Part shown: one piece after another, positions 21,994 through 33,424 of the stretch
Position numbering within the stretch: the stretch's first letter is position 1
Layout: each line of letters starts with the position of its first letter
Source: Chrysopilus asiliformis
Lineage: Eukaryota; Arthropoda; Insecta; Diptera; Rhagionidae
DNA: 64,000 nt
Direction: 5' to 3'
Assembly (NCBI GenBank): GCA_964034945.1
Contig: OZ035962.1
Location: forward strand, 74,911,597 to 74,975,596
Position numbers and translations under genes: made by a program
Notes under the pieces: generated by a model
Databases searched by the model: none
What the model saw: only the letters and a program-made list of their open reading frames with translations
Told to the model about the DNA's origin: nothing

Positions 21994-22472
21994 GGGTTGG
22001 GTACGAAATCCCGGAATTAAAAATCCCGGAATTCAAAATCCGGAAATCAAAATCCCGGAATTCAAAATCCCGGAATCAAAATCCCGAATTAGCAGGGCAA
22101 TTTTTGGTGTTAAAATCGCCGCGATTTTAACACCAAAAATTGCCTTGCTAATTCGGGATTTTGATTATCTTATAAAATCGTAAAAAAAAATTATATAAAA
22201 AAACAAAAAAAAAAATATAAAATTAAAAAACTAAAAAAAAAGGTCCTCGTCGTAGTTCTGGATAACGCTAAAAACGGGAAAATTTTAATAATCAATTTCT
22301 TTTTTCATTTTTTAGATTATTAAAAATTTCCGGGATTTTTTTTGGAGGTTTAATTTCCGGGCTTTTGTTTTCTCGGATTTTGTTTTCCGGGATTTAGTAT
22401 TTTCCGGTATTTTAAATTTCCGGGATTTTATTAATTCCGGGATTTTGTTTTTCGGGCTTAAGTACGAATCCC
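21994..22472. mobile_element. Element with inverted ATCCCGGAATT arrays
   Basis: Flanked by GTGGTTTTC (21985-21993, 22473-22481). Starts GGGTTGGGTACG and ends, inverted, GGGATTCGTAC. The left subterminal region has seven or so AAATCCCGGAATT-like words (22009-22090); the right has the inverted set (22325-22465). A 31-bp-arm hairpin (AGCAGGGCAATTTTTGGTG and its complement) lies at 22088-22153. 479 bp, no coding. The 8-9-bp duplication fits hAT or a 9-bp-duplication superfamily; unresolved. Confidence 0.7.
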
Positions 22473-22490
22473 GTGGTTTTCTCATGGGCA

Positions 22491-23893
22491 TTAATGCGTT
22501 AATCTAGCTTTTGTTTTTCATACACAACGCCAATCGACACTTTTTAATTTCTTATACGAAGTACAAATTCCGGCCTCTTAATTCTCCATAAAAATTTTTC
22601 CCTCAGCCAATTGAAGCATTATTAGGAAAACGTCTCTCTGTCTGTCATTCTCAGTCTGTGTACAAAATGGTAATGTCATTTTTTTGCGATTTACTCCGAA
22701 ACTACGCGTTTTTCAGTCGTCCTATGTGTGACGAAAATTGAAGACAGTAAAATTTTTACACTTTTATTTCTCTCTCACTAGTATTCGATATCTCAAACTG
22801 GTATTGACATATACCGCTACACAACCTGGGTTGCAAAATATATGGGGTCACAATTTGGTTGCTGCAATGTAACAGCAACGTTACTGTAACGGTTAACCGA
22901 TTTTTTTTACCCAGGTTTTTTGTGACTATAGTCACAAAGTAACGTTTGCGCAACCGTTTTCGCGAAATTCTTTTGTGACGAAATGTGATAAGGGCAAGAG
23001 GGTAGACAGATCCATGTGTGATGTCAATATAAACTTTTATCGCAATGCACATCAGAAAACGCTTAAAGTATGATTTTCTTGGTCCAAAGTTAACTATTTA
23101 TATTTCGATACGTGAATTATAAACGAGCACTATAAAAACAACGAAAAACAACAACTTTCCGGCTGGTCACAAAGTTACCAATTTGCAACCGGTTTCATTG
23201 TGACTGTTCACAAAGTAAGCAATTTGAGACGGTTTTTTTGTGACCGGTAACAAAGCAACCGGCGCATAAACGGATTTCCCACCGGAACTTTGCGACCAGA
23301 GTCACATTGTAAACTAACTTGCAAATGGTTGCAGAGTTATTTAAAAAAATCAGTTTTTCGAGATTATCTAATGGCCATGACGATCTCACGATCCATTTTA
23401 TTTGATATCACGTAAATTTGACAAATAACTTTGACTGTCTTGATGTAGCATTTCTTATTTTTGATTATTCTTACCACTTTTAGGTTTGAAATAAATAGTT
23501 TGAAATTAAATTTGAAATTATTTGCATTCATTAGTTTTAAAATTATTATCATAAGTTCCAAACTGGAATCACAGCTTTATAACGCCAATTATTAAAGTTA
23601 TTAATATTGTACTAAAAGTCACCAAAGTCATAGTGTTAAGGTAGAATAATAGTACACTGCATATTATTATTTTAAAATAAAGTAGTGTTCAAGTGAGAAA
23701 ATCGTAATCGTTACCGGTATATAATTATTGTGATTCTGATTTGAGAAAAAAATTAATTTGTGTGTTCACAATTGCCATGAGGCAACCACGGAAAAGTATA
23801 ATTGAGTTGACAAAATACCAAGTGGTGAACTCAAGGAGAACCTGTGACTCCTGGCGCGGCGTGGCGTAGCGATAGCGACATCATGTAAACCAA
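22491..23893. other. No gene; GTCACAAAGTAAC-rich segment
   Basis: 22810-23330 repeats variants of GTCACAAAGTAAC / GTGACTNTAGTCACAAAG and TTGCAACCG on both strands, a low-grade inverted structure that could be a degraded MITE. 22630-22700 shows CTCTCTGTCTGTCATTCTC followed by TTGCGATTTACTCCGAAAC, also seen inside the 18.4 kb hAT. The 98-codon minus frame at 22756-23052 is not recognised. Confidence 0.45.
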
Positions 23894-23896
23894 TAA

Positions 23897-24011
23897 TGGT
23901 CCGTTTCACAAAACTTTATGGACCACTAAATCGAGCTAGCCAAGATCTTTTCTCACGAAATTCGTCCGCTAACTCGACTTAGCGGTTTCTAGAATTTTGT
24001 GAAACCCGCCA
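23897..24011. mobile_element. Short Harbinger-type MITE, TAA duplication
   Basis: TAA | TGGTCCGTTTCACAAAAC ... GAATTTTGTGAAACCCGCCA | TAA. 115 bp, with inner inverted words CTAAATCGAGCTAG / CTAACTCGACTTAG. Confidence 0.85.
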
Positions 24012-24014
24012 TAA

Positions 24015-24337
24015 GCTTTGTTACCTGGCAAAATATTTACTGAGAATTTACTTACGCATATTGTTTTTTTTTGCTTATAGTAAATATTATTGATTGGATT
24101 TATCCAACGCTATTACAATGTTGGAGAAAATCATTTGGTTTCCTGTTCACGGGCTGGGATCCAGCATTTGCCACTATAATTCGCCCCAACATATCTGTAA
24201 GATTATTTCAAATAGAAGATTACAGACGGCGCTTTTGAGCCACAAAAAGGTGGACTGCAAAAATGCCGCAAAGCATTTTGTCGCATTGGTGACTTGAAGG
24301 CAGCCTAAACATTGACGTCTAAATATATTGCTAGCTA
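24015..24337. other. Nothing recognised
   Basis: Short frames on both strands (67 and 65 codons) overlap and resemble no family. Confidence 0.5.
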
Positions 24338-24960
24338 AAAACATAAGAAAAGCTACAATTGCCAGGGCCAATCGTCAAATACTCTATATGATGACAGACA
24401 AAATACATAGTTATTTAATAAAATCCATTTGTATAGGAGAGGGGGAAAGGAGTAGTCCGATAGGATTTTGATGTATGGAACAGTTATGTAATATCATATT
24501 CTAAACACTACTTGTCGATACTGTGCACCGTTTTCGAAGAAATAGAGAAAAAGTATCCAATTTATATTGAGTAGCGGGAAAGAGTGGTACAACTGGATTT
24601 CGATGTGAAGTAAAACCCTATTCCAAACACATTTTGCCTTAATAAATTTTTCAATATGATTCACCGTGTTCGAGAAAATTGTAGAAAACTTTTTCTTTTA
24701 TATGGGGGAGGGGGAAAGGAATGGTCCACATTTACGAGAAACGTAACTACACAAAATTTTAAGTCTCTAGCTCAATCCTTTCGAAAGTAATGGTGTTCAC
24801 GAACAGACGGGCGGACAGATAGACAGACAGATAGACAAACAGATGGACATGCAGAAATCAAAATCTTTTGTCACCCTGGTGTAGTTCATTTTTGTGTCCG
24901 ATGATTGGTTCGATGCATTACAAATGGTATGCTAAATCTAATGTACTTCTATATGATATA
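24338..24960 (+). repeat. Family B repeat with microsatellite
   Basis: ACATAAGAAAAGCTACAATT, GCCAGGGCCAATCGTC, TAGGAGAGGGGGAAAGGAG, CACCGTTTTCGAAGAAATAG, AATTTTAAGTCTCTAGCTCA and a short CGGACAGATAGACAGACAGA run at 24810. Confidence 0.85.
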
Positions 24961-25512
24961 TCCTACAGAGTATAGAAATGCAAAAAACAATTCTTATACG
25001 ACACCGAACGAAATATGTTGTACATTCATTATACATGAAAATATATAATTTTCGAACTAGTATTTGTTTTCATTTTTTATTTACAAGGAATCATGAAGGT
25101 TACATGTAAAAGTTTGTGTACAATTTCTTGGTTATTTTGCTGAAATACCCACATCTGAAATATGTCACTTAATTAATATGCGAGCAACTTTTTTCAGATT
25201 CCTGACTAGTATGTCACCAAATTCCTGCTATAACTTGAATTGCAGTGGTATTATTATTAAATGACTTAAGGCAAAATTATGATCTTACTCATAAATTTGC
25301 TGCTATATATAACGGAAAACGTATGTAAACTTTTATCCAATACAAGTAAAAATTTAATGACGTCTAAAAACAGTTCTTTGTATGCACTGTAATATTGTAA
25401 GTATTCACCCAAAAGTATTAACTAGGCTGTTAGCGTCGAAAAAACTAACTGATAACGACGTTTTGCTCTAAACCATTGTTGTAATATAAAATCTTATAGT
25501 TCAAAATTGATA
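24961..25512. other. Nothing recognised
   Basis: A+T-rich spacer with no notable frame or repeat partner. Confidence 0.5.
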
Positions 25513-25514
25513 TT

Positions 25515-25681
25515 TATACCCGTATGGTGAAACCAAAGGGTATATTAACTTTGCTTTACCGTTTGTGACGCCAAAATCCCGCCATCACACACAAAAATGA
25601 ATTACACCAGTGTGTTTAGAATGATAAAAAAAAATGAATTTTGCATGTCCATCCGTCTGTCCGTCCGTCTGTCCGTCTGTC

Positions 25682-25716
<35 letters not shown>

Positions 25717-26106
25717 CTGTGGCGCGGATTGCGGGCGCACGGATTGAGCTAGAGACTTGAAATTTTGCGTGGATCCGTTTTTCGTAAAATTCGAGGCTAA
25801 ATTCGTTAATGGACAAAAATGGACCATTAGAGGGGGTACCCCCCATACGAACGAAATCGTTTTTTGTGAATATCTCAAAAACGGTGCATCTTATCAAAAA
25901 AGTCCAAGAACAAAAATTATTTAGGATATGATTTTACATAAAACTCCCATACATCAAAATCCGATTGGAATAAATTTAAAAAAATCTTATTGGAAAGTTT
26001 GACTTCAAAGTGGAATTTTGGTACAACTGTTCGAATTTTGATACAAATATCACCATACGGGTTTTGAATAATTGCCAGATTGGCAATTATAGCTTTTGTT
26101 ATGTTT
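25515..26106 (+). repeat. Family A repeat, full-length copy
   Basis: Starts TATACCCGTATGGTG, ends CAATTATAGCTTTTGTTATG. Contains CATGTCCATCCGTCTGTCCG, the GTCT/GTCC microsatellite (25650-25720), GGATTGAGCTAGAGACTTG, the GGTACCCCCCATACG block and AAAACTCCCATACATC. The two 93-97-codon minus frames are microsatellite translations. Confidence 0.9.
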
Positions 26107-26907
26107 TTAATTTAACTTCGAGACAAAAAGCCGAAAAAGTAGTTTTTTAAAATAGAAAATGCTGTAAATATAATCATGTGAATTGAAGATATGAAATAAA
26201 ATTAAATAAAGGCGCATATTTACTGAAATATTTTCAGTTATTGAAAATTAATGACAGCTTCGACCCTCATTACAGTACATCAACCCGATCACGACGATTT
26301 TACTATATTTTATTAAGCCTAAGGTATCCTGGGCTTTTCAAATAAGTTTAAAGGAAGTTTCTATATATTTTTGGAGCCCCACTCCAGGCAATTTTTTAAA
26401 CTATTCAACATGTATATTTGCCACCCCTTGCGATTTACACTCTGAGCCCTACTTCCTCACCTTGCCCTAATGTTACCAGTTTCTGTCAGAATTAGGCGGA
26501 CTATTTCAACCAATCTGAACATGGTCAAAGATACTACATGTCCTTCTACCACCTTCCAAAAAAATTCCGATTCAAACCTTGGGTGGGTGAGGAGGGGAGA
26601 GGAGGGGAGAGGGATGCCCATTTATGATAGGGAATATCTCCCTATATTTCGCGACGTGTTTATTGTTAACAACAAGTTGATATAATTTTTTAAAATTTTG
26701 TATTTGATATTTTTCTTTCGTGTATATGCACAAAAAATATTCATACAATATTTTTGTTCATATTGAACAATTTATCAAATTAATAAAAAAAATTTATCAT
26801 ATTAGCAAAATTTTATCAAATTGAAAAACTTATCTAATTGGCAAAAGATAAGTATGTAGTTCAAATTTATCTAATTGGCAAAAGTTATGTTCATAGTACA
26901 AAATGTT
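26107..26907. other. No gene recognised
   Basis: A 71-codon frame at 26470-26685 includes a purine run GAGGAGGGGAGAGGAGGGGA; otherwise unrecognised. 26690-26900 is a run of CAAATTTATCTAATTGGCAA-like direct repeats. Confidence 0.5.
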
Positions 26908-27138
26908 TATACCCGTATGGTGAAACCAAAGGGTATATTAACTTTGCCTTACCATTTGTAACGCCAAGATCCCGTCATCACACACAAAAATGAATTACAC
27001 TAGTGTGTTTAGAATGATAAAAAAAATTGAATTTTCCACGAAAATGTTTTTCGCGAATATCTCAAAAACTGTGCATCCTATCAAAAAAGTGCAAGAACAA
27101 AAGTTATTTAGAATATGATTCTACATAAAACTCCCATA
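26908..27138 (+). repeat. Family A repeat, part 1
   Basis: TATACCCGTATGGTG to AAAACTCCCATA, lacking the microsatellite block (a deletion joins GAATTTTCCACG to the AAAATG..TTTTTCGCGAA part). Interrupted at 27139. Confidence 0.85.
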
Positions 27139-27648
27139 TTTAGTGTTTAACCACTAAACCATTTCTGATTCATGGTTTATACTCGACCTTTTAGCATTGA
27201 ATCCTATTGGAATTTCTAAGCTTATAAGGTCTGCAAAAACAACAAAATTATATTATTTTTGCGGATGTTTTCACATCCAAATTTCCCCCCAACAGGTCGG
27301 ACATGTCTGCCCTGAAAACCCATCAGGAGCCTGTTTCTGGTATGGAAAGCTGGCTCACCGTCATCAGAGCCTGCTTTGCCAGCTTCCACGCAGGCTTACA
27401 GGATTTTGGTGGAGTAAACCTCGATTTAAGTATTTATACTCCGATACCACAAACCTTGTGCGAATTATAAGGTTTAAGGCAACATAGCTCCATCAAGCCA
27501 GAGCGAATAAACTATTTAGTGTTTAACCATTGAACCATTGAACATGTCCGACCTGTTGGGGGGAAATTTGGATGTGAAAACATCCGCAAAAATAATATAA
27601 TTTTGTTGTTTTTGCAGACCTTATAAGACGAGAAATTCCAATAGGATT
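27139..27648. mobile_element. Foldback element inside family A
   Basis: Flanked by a 12-bp duplication AAAACTCCCATA (27127-27138, 27649-27660). Inverted arms of about 105 bp: 27198-27300 (AATCCTATTGGAATTTCT, TTATAAGGTCTGC, AACAGGTCGGACATG) and 27540-27648. ATTTAGTGTTTAACCA is present as a direct repeat at 27137 and 27513. The centre (27303-27470) is more G+C-rich and has an intact small open frame. Confidence 0.75.
27303..27470 (+). CDS. Small ORF, possible captured fragment
   Basis: 55 codons from ATG to TAA. Reads MSALKTHQEPVSGMESWLTV then IRACFASFHAGLQDFGG and ends QTLCEL. Composition differs from the A/T-rich surroundings (GCC, CTG, CAG, GGC codons). It starts exactly at the inner edge of the left arm of a foldback element, so it may be a host or element fragment caught between the arms. 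No family recognised, no splice sites or poly(A) signal evident. A different frame (27197-27487) is longer but runs through the arm and is a worse candidate. Confidence 0.25.
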   Translation: MSALKTHQEPVSGMESWLTVIRACFASFHAGLQDFGGVNLDLSIYTPIPQTLCEL

Positions 27649-27660
27649 AAAACTCCCATA

Positions 27661-27801
27661 CATCAAAATCCGATTGGAACAAGTTTTAAAAAAATCTTAT
27701 TGGAAAATTTGAATTCAAATGAAATTTTGATACGCCGTTCAATTAAATCACCATACGGGTTTTCAATAATTGCCAGATTGGCAATTATAGCTTTTGGTAT
27801 G
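27661..27801 (+). repeat. Family A repeat, part 2
   Basis: Resumes CATCAAAATCCGATTGGAAC and runs to CACCATACGGGTTTTC, ATTGCCAGATTGGCAAT and CTTTTGGTATG. Confidence 0.85.
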
Positions 27802-29514
27802 TTTTTATTATAAATATGAACAAAAACATTCATCACATTGACAATTCTTATATCATATTGATAAAAAATTCTCAAGAAAAAAAATTTTCCGATTTCGTTC
27901 AAGTGACAACATTTGGTCCATCAATAAAAAGATTTAAATAAAGAGAGAAAATAAAAATGGAAAATAGACATGATACCATGTGTAACAAATGAGATTCAAA
28001 ATACATAAACTAACACTTCAAGCTCTGAATGCGGCCTATTACTACCATTTTTTTGCCCACTTTAAAACACTGGGAAAATGAGTTTGTAACTTGCTCATGC
28101 GAGTTTCCATAAAAATCTAGAGAAAGCACAAAAAAGTATTTTTCAATTTTTTGGAGCTTCACTTTTTAAGTTCACTTAATCGCATTTGGTACGTGTGCTG
28201 AATAACGCAAATTAACTAATTTTCACTTATTCAAATTAGAAAAAAAAAACGAATTTGCACAAAATTGACAAATTCAACGAACTTGAATCGAATGAACATA
28301 AACCTCACTTCTTTTGGGTTATTCTTAGTATTTGTATAAAAAAAATCCAAATTGTTACTATATTTATTAGTTTTTTTTTTCGTTCGGTTTTCTATGTGAA
28401 TCATAAAAATTTAAAATTAGAGAGCCTTGTACTACTAAGACAGTCCATTATAAATATAAAAAATGGCGATAATTAGCCTTTTGATCAGAAAGTGCCGCAT
28501 TCCGCGATTAAGTGTTTGTAACCTTTCTACCCTTGAAAGGTTATTGTTAATCATCCTTTAATTCCATAAACCTAGTTCAGGCGCTACAAGCAAACGACTA
28601 CGGAAATATGTTGATGACCATAAAATGTTGCCTGGTTCGAAACAACCACTAAATTGAATTGTAATTATCAAAGAAAAAGAAATAAACAGAAAATATTTAC
28701 GATCTTATGGTTCGCTAACGAAGATTTAAAGATTTTTTTTCTTCCATATAATAACATATCATTCAAGATGTCGTTGTAAATTTGGTAAACGTTGGATGGC
28801 GACGATTTGCATTTTTCTCGACAGATTTCACTTTCTCTGCTGTGGAGTGGAGAGAAGATTTACTTACAAGAGATCGGATTACCAATATATCACCTGGCTA
28901 TAGAGCGTCGATATCCCATATTTTCTGTGGAGTATTTTGTTAAATCTGTTGATCTTATGGTGTCTCTATGGGTGATAGAAGACACTCGAATGATCTCGTA
29001 GCGATAATAATGGGTATTAATGATGGTTAGTTACAAATGACGGCACCCAGGTAAGGTTTATCTCTTACTGATGCATTCATTTCTAAAGTAGGTAATATTT
29101 ATTTCGAATGAAGCAACAATAATTTACTGTTAAGGTACATGTATAATAGTGCCCATGAGATGAAAAAAATGAAATTGGCTGCGTCTATGCCTTCTTAACA
29201 TTTTACTCGGAAATTGGTACATATAAAAAATATATGAACTATCTTTCTTTGATATTTTCTCCTATATCTTAAACCACCCTGCAAACAGAGAAGTACTTCC
29301 AGAACTACTTCCCGAAATACATCAAGTATTAACAGTTTTCCACTGAATTAAGATAGAGCTTCGTGCAAATCTTGAGTTATTTACTTCAGTTCTCCGACTA
29401 TTTACTCAGAGAAATATTTTATAATATAGACCAAATTCCAGATTATAGGGACAAAAATCTTATTGAAAATTGAGTCTACAAAATTGGAAAATACTTCATT
29501 TGTCAATATGATAA
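27802..29514. other. No gene recognised
   Basis: A+T-rich. The frame at 28792-29001 (TTG start, reading GDDLHFSRQISLSLLWSGEK) has somewhat coding-like codons and a possible acceptor CTCGACAG at about 28826, but no family is recognised and I do not call it. Confidence 0.45.
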
Positions 29515-29528
29515 AAATTTGTCAATAT

Positions 29529-29785
29529 GATGGCGCACGGATTGAGCTAGAGACTTGAAATTTTACGCAGATGCATTTTACGAATGCAAGGCAAAAATGG
29601 ACCATTTGAGGGAGGGTGCCCTCTATATGAACGAAAATTTTTATCAAAAAAGTGCAAGAGCAAAAGTTATTGAGGATATGATTCTACATAAAACTCCCAT
29701 ACATCAAAATCCGACTGGAATAAATTTAAAAAAATCTTATTGAAAAGTTTGACTTCAAAGTGGAATTTTGATATAACTGTTCGCC
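29529..29785 (+). repeat. Family A repeat, 3' fragment
   Basis: GGCGCACGGATTGAGCTAGA, GACTTGAAATTTTACGC, CATAAAACTCCCATACATC and AAAAATCTTATTGAAAAG. The 62-codon frame here is accidental. Confidence 0.85.
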
Positions 29786-30239
29786 GTTCATTTAAACATA
29801 AATAAGCAGAGTACAAATTAATTTTCTATATATTATTTCATGGCATCTAAGATTCTCTATAAAGATGATAGCGCATATTAGGTAGTTACCTATGAAAAAA
29901 CTAAGAGTGATGGCCAAATAAAGTAAAAATAATTTTTTAAATGGTAAATATTTCAAAAAATTAAAACAAAATTAATCTTTCTTAGATGCTGAAAAGTATC
30001 CCATAAAGTATTTCTATAAATTCAACATAATTAAAAATTTTATTATTAAATTTAGCGATTTTTTTATTTGATTCGACTGTTTTTTCCTTGAATCTAATAC
30101 CAATTTTCCCTGAGTGTACGCACAACTTTCTAAAATCAAGTGGCAGTGTAGACACAAAATCTCTGGAATTCCAACAAATTTTGAAAAATTAATGAAATTA
30201 TATGGATGAATTATTTCATTAATTTTTAGCACAGCGAGA
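29786..30239. other. Nothing recognised
   Basis: A+T-rich spacer; the 72-codon minus frame at 30014 is not recognised. Confidence 0.5.
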
Positions 30240-30745
30240 TAAATATTAATATTATTTTTTATGCTTTTATCTCGCTTTTATTTCTGATACACATTACCCA
30301 AAAAAATATTTTTTTTCCTTTTTAGTGAATTTTTTTAAATAAAAAAAAGCTTTTTTTTTAATTTTTTTTATTAGTATGACTAAAAATTCAAAATGTCGAC
30401 TGTCTTTCGTCACGCTCGTTTATACTTTTTAGTATATATATATCCTTGCTTTTGAGTTATTCTTATGGACGATTTGACTCCAGAATCGAATTCAGCGACC
30501 CCAAAAACACTCATATGATATTTTTTTCTGGGAAATTTGATAATCGTACGTCATCCTTAAAAAACCTTTCCTAACAAGGACAAAGTAGTTAAAATATTGT
30601 ATTCCCATCGGACTTTCGTAGCCGTGCAAAATTTCAAGTCAATCGGATGAGTGGAAATGGGTCAAAATTGGATTGGAAGATTTAAACTTGACAGACAGAC
30701 AAGCAGACAGACAGATACGAAATAAAAGCTTTTAAAAATGGTCGA
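30240..30745 (+). repeat. Family C repeat, one unit
   Basis: Weak palindrome with ATCTCGCTTTTATTT, then TATGACTAAAAATTC, GACTCCAGAATCGAATTCAG, one unit only, CAAAATTTCAAGTCAATCGG, GACAGACAGACAAGCAGAC and AAAAGCTTTTAAAA. Confidence 0.8.
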
Positions 30746-30978
30746 TTTAATGCAAAAATGGTAAATTTGAACTGAAAAAGAATCAAATTGTCAATTTGAT
30801 GAAATTGGGTTAAAATAATGTTTATGGGACAAATTAATTCTTAACCAACATTACGAAAAAATGATTTATGTAAAATAAATTTGGAATAATTTTTAAAATT
30901 TGATTACATAAGATCTTTATGCTGATTCAAATGCACTGGAAATTCGCATGCATTTTATTTGATATCACAGTCAGTGCT
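30746..30978. other. Nothing recognised
   Basis: Short A+T-rich spacer. Confidence 0.4.
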
Positions 30979-31068
30979 ATTTAAAAGGCGTTGACCAACA
31001 ATAAAATTTCACTCAATTGCTAATTGCCACAGATCTGCAAGCAAACGCTTTACGTAAGAATTGACCAG
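30979..31068 (+). promoter_or_regulatory. Candidate core promoter and 5' leader exon
   Basis: TATTTAAAAGGCG begins at 30979. TTTCACTC, close to the arthropod initiator, puts +1 at about 31011, 32 bp downstream. The next 58 bases end at TTGACCAG|GTAAGG, a consensus donor. This could be the first non-coding exon of a plus-strand gene whose later exons are not recognised. All three signals are short, so coincidence is possible. Confidence 0.3.
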
Positions 31069-32462
31069 GTAAGGTGCCCGGTATACTCCACTCGACACCA
31101 ATAAGCCGATTACCTGATTTCTGAAAAAAAAAAAATAGACGATCAGTGCCGTTGGCGGCGTGGAGGATCATTTGTTCGATCAGCCTGTTTCGATGATCTG
31201 CACTTTAGTAGAAAATTCACTTTCCACTTCACCTTGCGAAAGGTCAAAAATTGCACAATCTCTTCAGTATGAAATTTGCTTCTGTTTGGCTGGGGTTCGT
31301 GGCATTTCCAAGTCTATTAAAGTTTCTTCTTTGGCATTCGAATAATTTTCGTAGGTAAAATTAGGTTCGACTATCCAAAAAAATGTTTGAAGCAATAAAT
31401 TGTTGTCAAGTTTGATGATTCCGAAATGATTGTTGTCTGGTCACTTGCGCGTTTTGTTTATTTGTCAATTTAGGCGCCTCTATTTAAAAAAAAACCGGTT
31501 GTTGGACACTAAAATAAATACCTCAGTAAACAATGACCATTTTCAGAGATTTATTGAAAGAAATGAAAATGAAAACAAGGTGACAAAAATCATCAAGCTT
31601 AAAGTGTTGTGTTGTTTTTGATTGGGCAAGGGTGTGTGTTACTAACGACACTGTCGCCAAAATTATGCCTCTTACACTGCGTTTTGCGAATCTATCAAAG
31701 AAGCAGAAGTATGAAAATTCAAGAATTTCAATGTAATGAAAGAGAAACACGAGTTTGTCAATTTGAGGATTTAAAATTATGTTTTACCAGTGGTATATCA
31801 TGCTCACTTGCCCACATATTGCATCAGTATGTACATATATACAAATTGTAATCTGACGACTTACATGGCTAAAAAATCTAGTTGGAAGCCAGATCTTGGG
31901 TGGACGTTAAGTCAATTCCGATATTGTGGGTTTTGGGATCTTTCGGAGACCTGTGGAACTTATGCAATTTTAAATAATGCGAAATTATTTCCATAGTGAC
32001 GATGACACGTATTTACTCCTACCTATAGCTGTTTCACTGTTGCTGTCACTACTTCTCATAATGCAGAAATTAGCTGCAATTGTGTGCATATTTTATAATA
32101 CCCTTACAAGGTAAGGTAGGGTGAAGGATCAAATATTGGGAATTGAATGCCTGAGTTCGACCGGAAATCGATTTAATGCGGTTTTTCTTATATTTAGCCT
32201 TGATCATATGGTTAGGTTATTTGAGGCTTTTCTTCTTCACCGCCCTCTTCCCTTCTTCACTAACTATTGGAATCCTTGACAATAATGTCGCAATTCCTGG
32301 CACATAGGACGGCATCAATGTACAAGATGTACTTAACTTATTAACCAAAATAAAAGCTATCGTCAGAATACTAAAAATTCTGGAACTGTCTCATGCCTAC
32401 CCTGAAATTTTCTAAACCACAGAAGGGGGTTTGATCCAATTTCCAAAATCATCCGAAATCCG
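31069..32462. other. No gene recognised
   Basis: Frames of 60-80 codons on both strands (for example 31160, 31609 and 31790) are overlapping and unrecognised. A TACAAG|GTAAGG donor-like site occurs at about 32109. Confidence 0.45.
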
Positions 32463-32690
32463 TTTCAAGTAAAATCATGATGATATCCGTGCATGTGTCT
32501 GTCGGTCTGTCTGTTTTACGTACCTTGAGCTAGCGACTTGAAATTTTTTGTAAAAAGTTTTACGAAAATGGTTGTTTTCTATCAATTTTTAATTAAGTAC
32601 CGTTAGCACTAACTGGTACCTCCCATACAATTTTTTTGGTGAAAATGACAGTTTTTTGGAAAATTTCTCGAAACCTATGCGCTTTTGTTG
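32463..32690 (+). repeat. Family D repeat
   Basis: AATCATGATGATATCCGTGC, GTCTGTCGGTCTGTCTG, TTGAGCTAGCGACTTGAAAT, GTTTTACGAAAATGG, GGTACCTCCCATACAATTTT and TTTCTCGAAACCTATGCG. Confidence 0.75.
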
Positions 32691-32692
32691 TT

Positions 32693-32812
32693 TTGTTGTT
32701 GCCTTTATCAGCAGTGAAGTTTTTTCTGTTAACCTACGATAAGTCCAGTGCGCTGGAAAAGTAACAGTAGCTATTAAAACCGTGTAGATTATGTTGTTTC
32801 GGGCTTAATGAA
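32693..32812 (+). repeat. Single-copy relative of the 13.4 kb palindrome arm
   Basis: GCCTTTATCAGCAGTGAAG, TTTTTTCTGTTAACCTACG, AAGTCCAGTGCGCTGG and TGTTTCGGGCTTAATG align in order with 13467-13580 of the palindrome arm, with substitutions and small gaps. It is fused to the end of a family D repeat. Confidence 0.7.
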
Positions 32813-33038
32813 TTTTTAATATTTTTATGATTTTTTTAATATTTTTCTTCGAGTAATTCCGGGTTAAACATAGGTTGGAGTATTTACTTTACTTTTGTTT
32901 CTCTAGAAACCATTTCCATTCAAGTACCAGATTTCTTATCGCTGCAATAGACAATTAAATTGATTTTAATTGAAACAATGTTCAATCACCGGGGATGTTT
33001 AGAGACAAACAAAAAAAAATTAAATATTCCAATGTGAC
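32813..33038. other. Nothing recognised
   Basis: A+T-rich spacer. Confidence 0.4.
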
Positions 33039-33416
33039 CTATAGCACAAACTAATCATAAGCATTTTCAGTCAATCCATTCTATATAGAACAAAATTGAA
33101 TTTCCAATTCCAAAAAATAAATACCCATAGCAGCCACTCCAGCCGTAGCAGCCATGAGCTTTTCTGCCAGCAGCACAATTAAGTGAAAATAGCAAAAGAA
33201 AGACAAAATGCGATCAACAAAACGAACAGATTTATCGGACTTTTACTGCTGGAAAGCTTGCATCACGAAGTCTTGTGCTGCTGACGGAAAAGCTCATGGC
33301 TGCTACGGCTGGAGTGGCTGCTATGGGTATTTATTTTTTGGAATTGGAAATTGAATTTTGTTCTAGAATGGATTGAATGAAAATGTTAGTCTGCTTATGA
33401 TTAGTTTGTGCCTATA
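33039..33416. mobile_element. Foldback MITE
   Basis: Arms of about 145 bp: 33039-33180 (TATAGCACAAACTAATCATA, AGCAGCCACTCCAGCCG, GAGCTTTTCTGCCAGCAG) and 33272-33416 (inverted). Spacer of about 95 bp is A-rich. A right-hand insert in the outer arm (GTTAGTCT) breaks the symmetry. Target duplication not certain. Confidence 0.85.
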
Positions 33417-33424
33417 GTCTATAG

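Larger units (their letters stand above)
21389..22490 (+). mobile_element. PIF/Harbinger relic, interrupted
   Basis: TTA (21386-21388) | AGGTGCCGGTCCACATGAG at the left. The right end appears to be CTCATGGGCA | TTA (22491-22493), which matches the left terminus if six bases were lost. The arms share ACTCTCGAGAGTT-type words with the 55152-55552 copy, whose inverted end matches GTGTCCATTTGCGAGTAGC at about 21946. It contains a truncated transposase (21598-21882) and is split by the 21994-22472 insertion. Confidence 0.7.
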
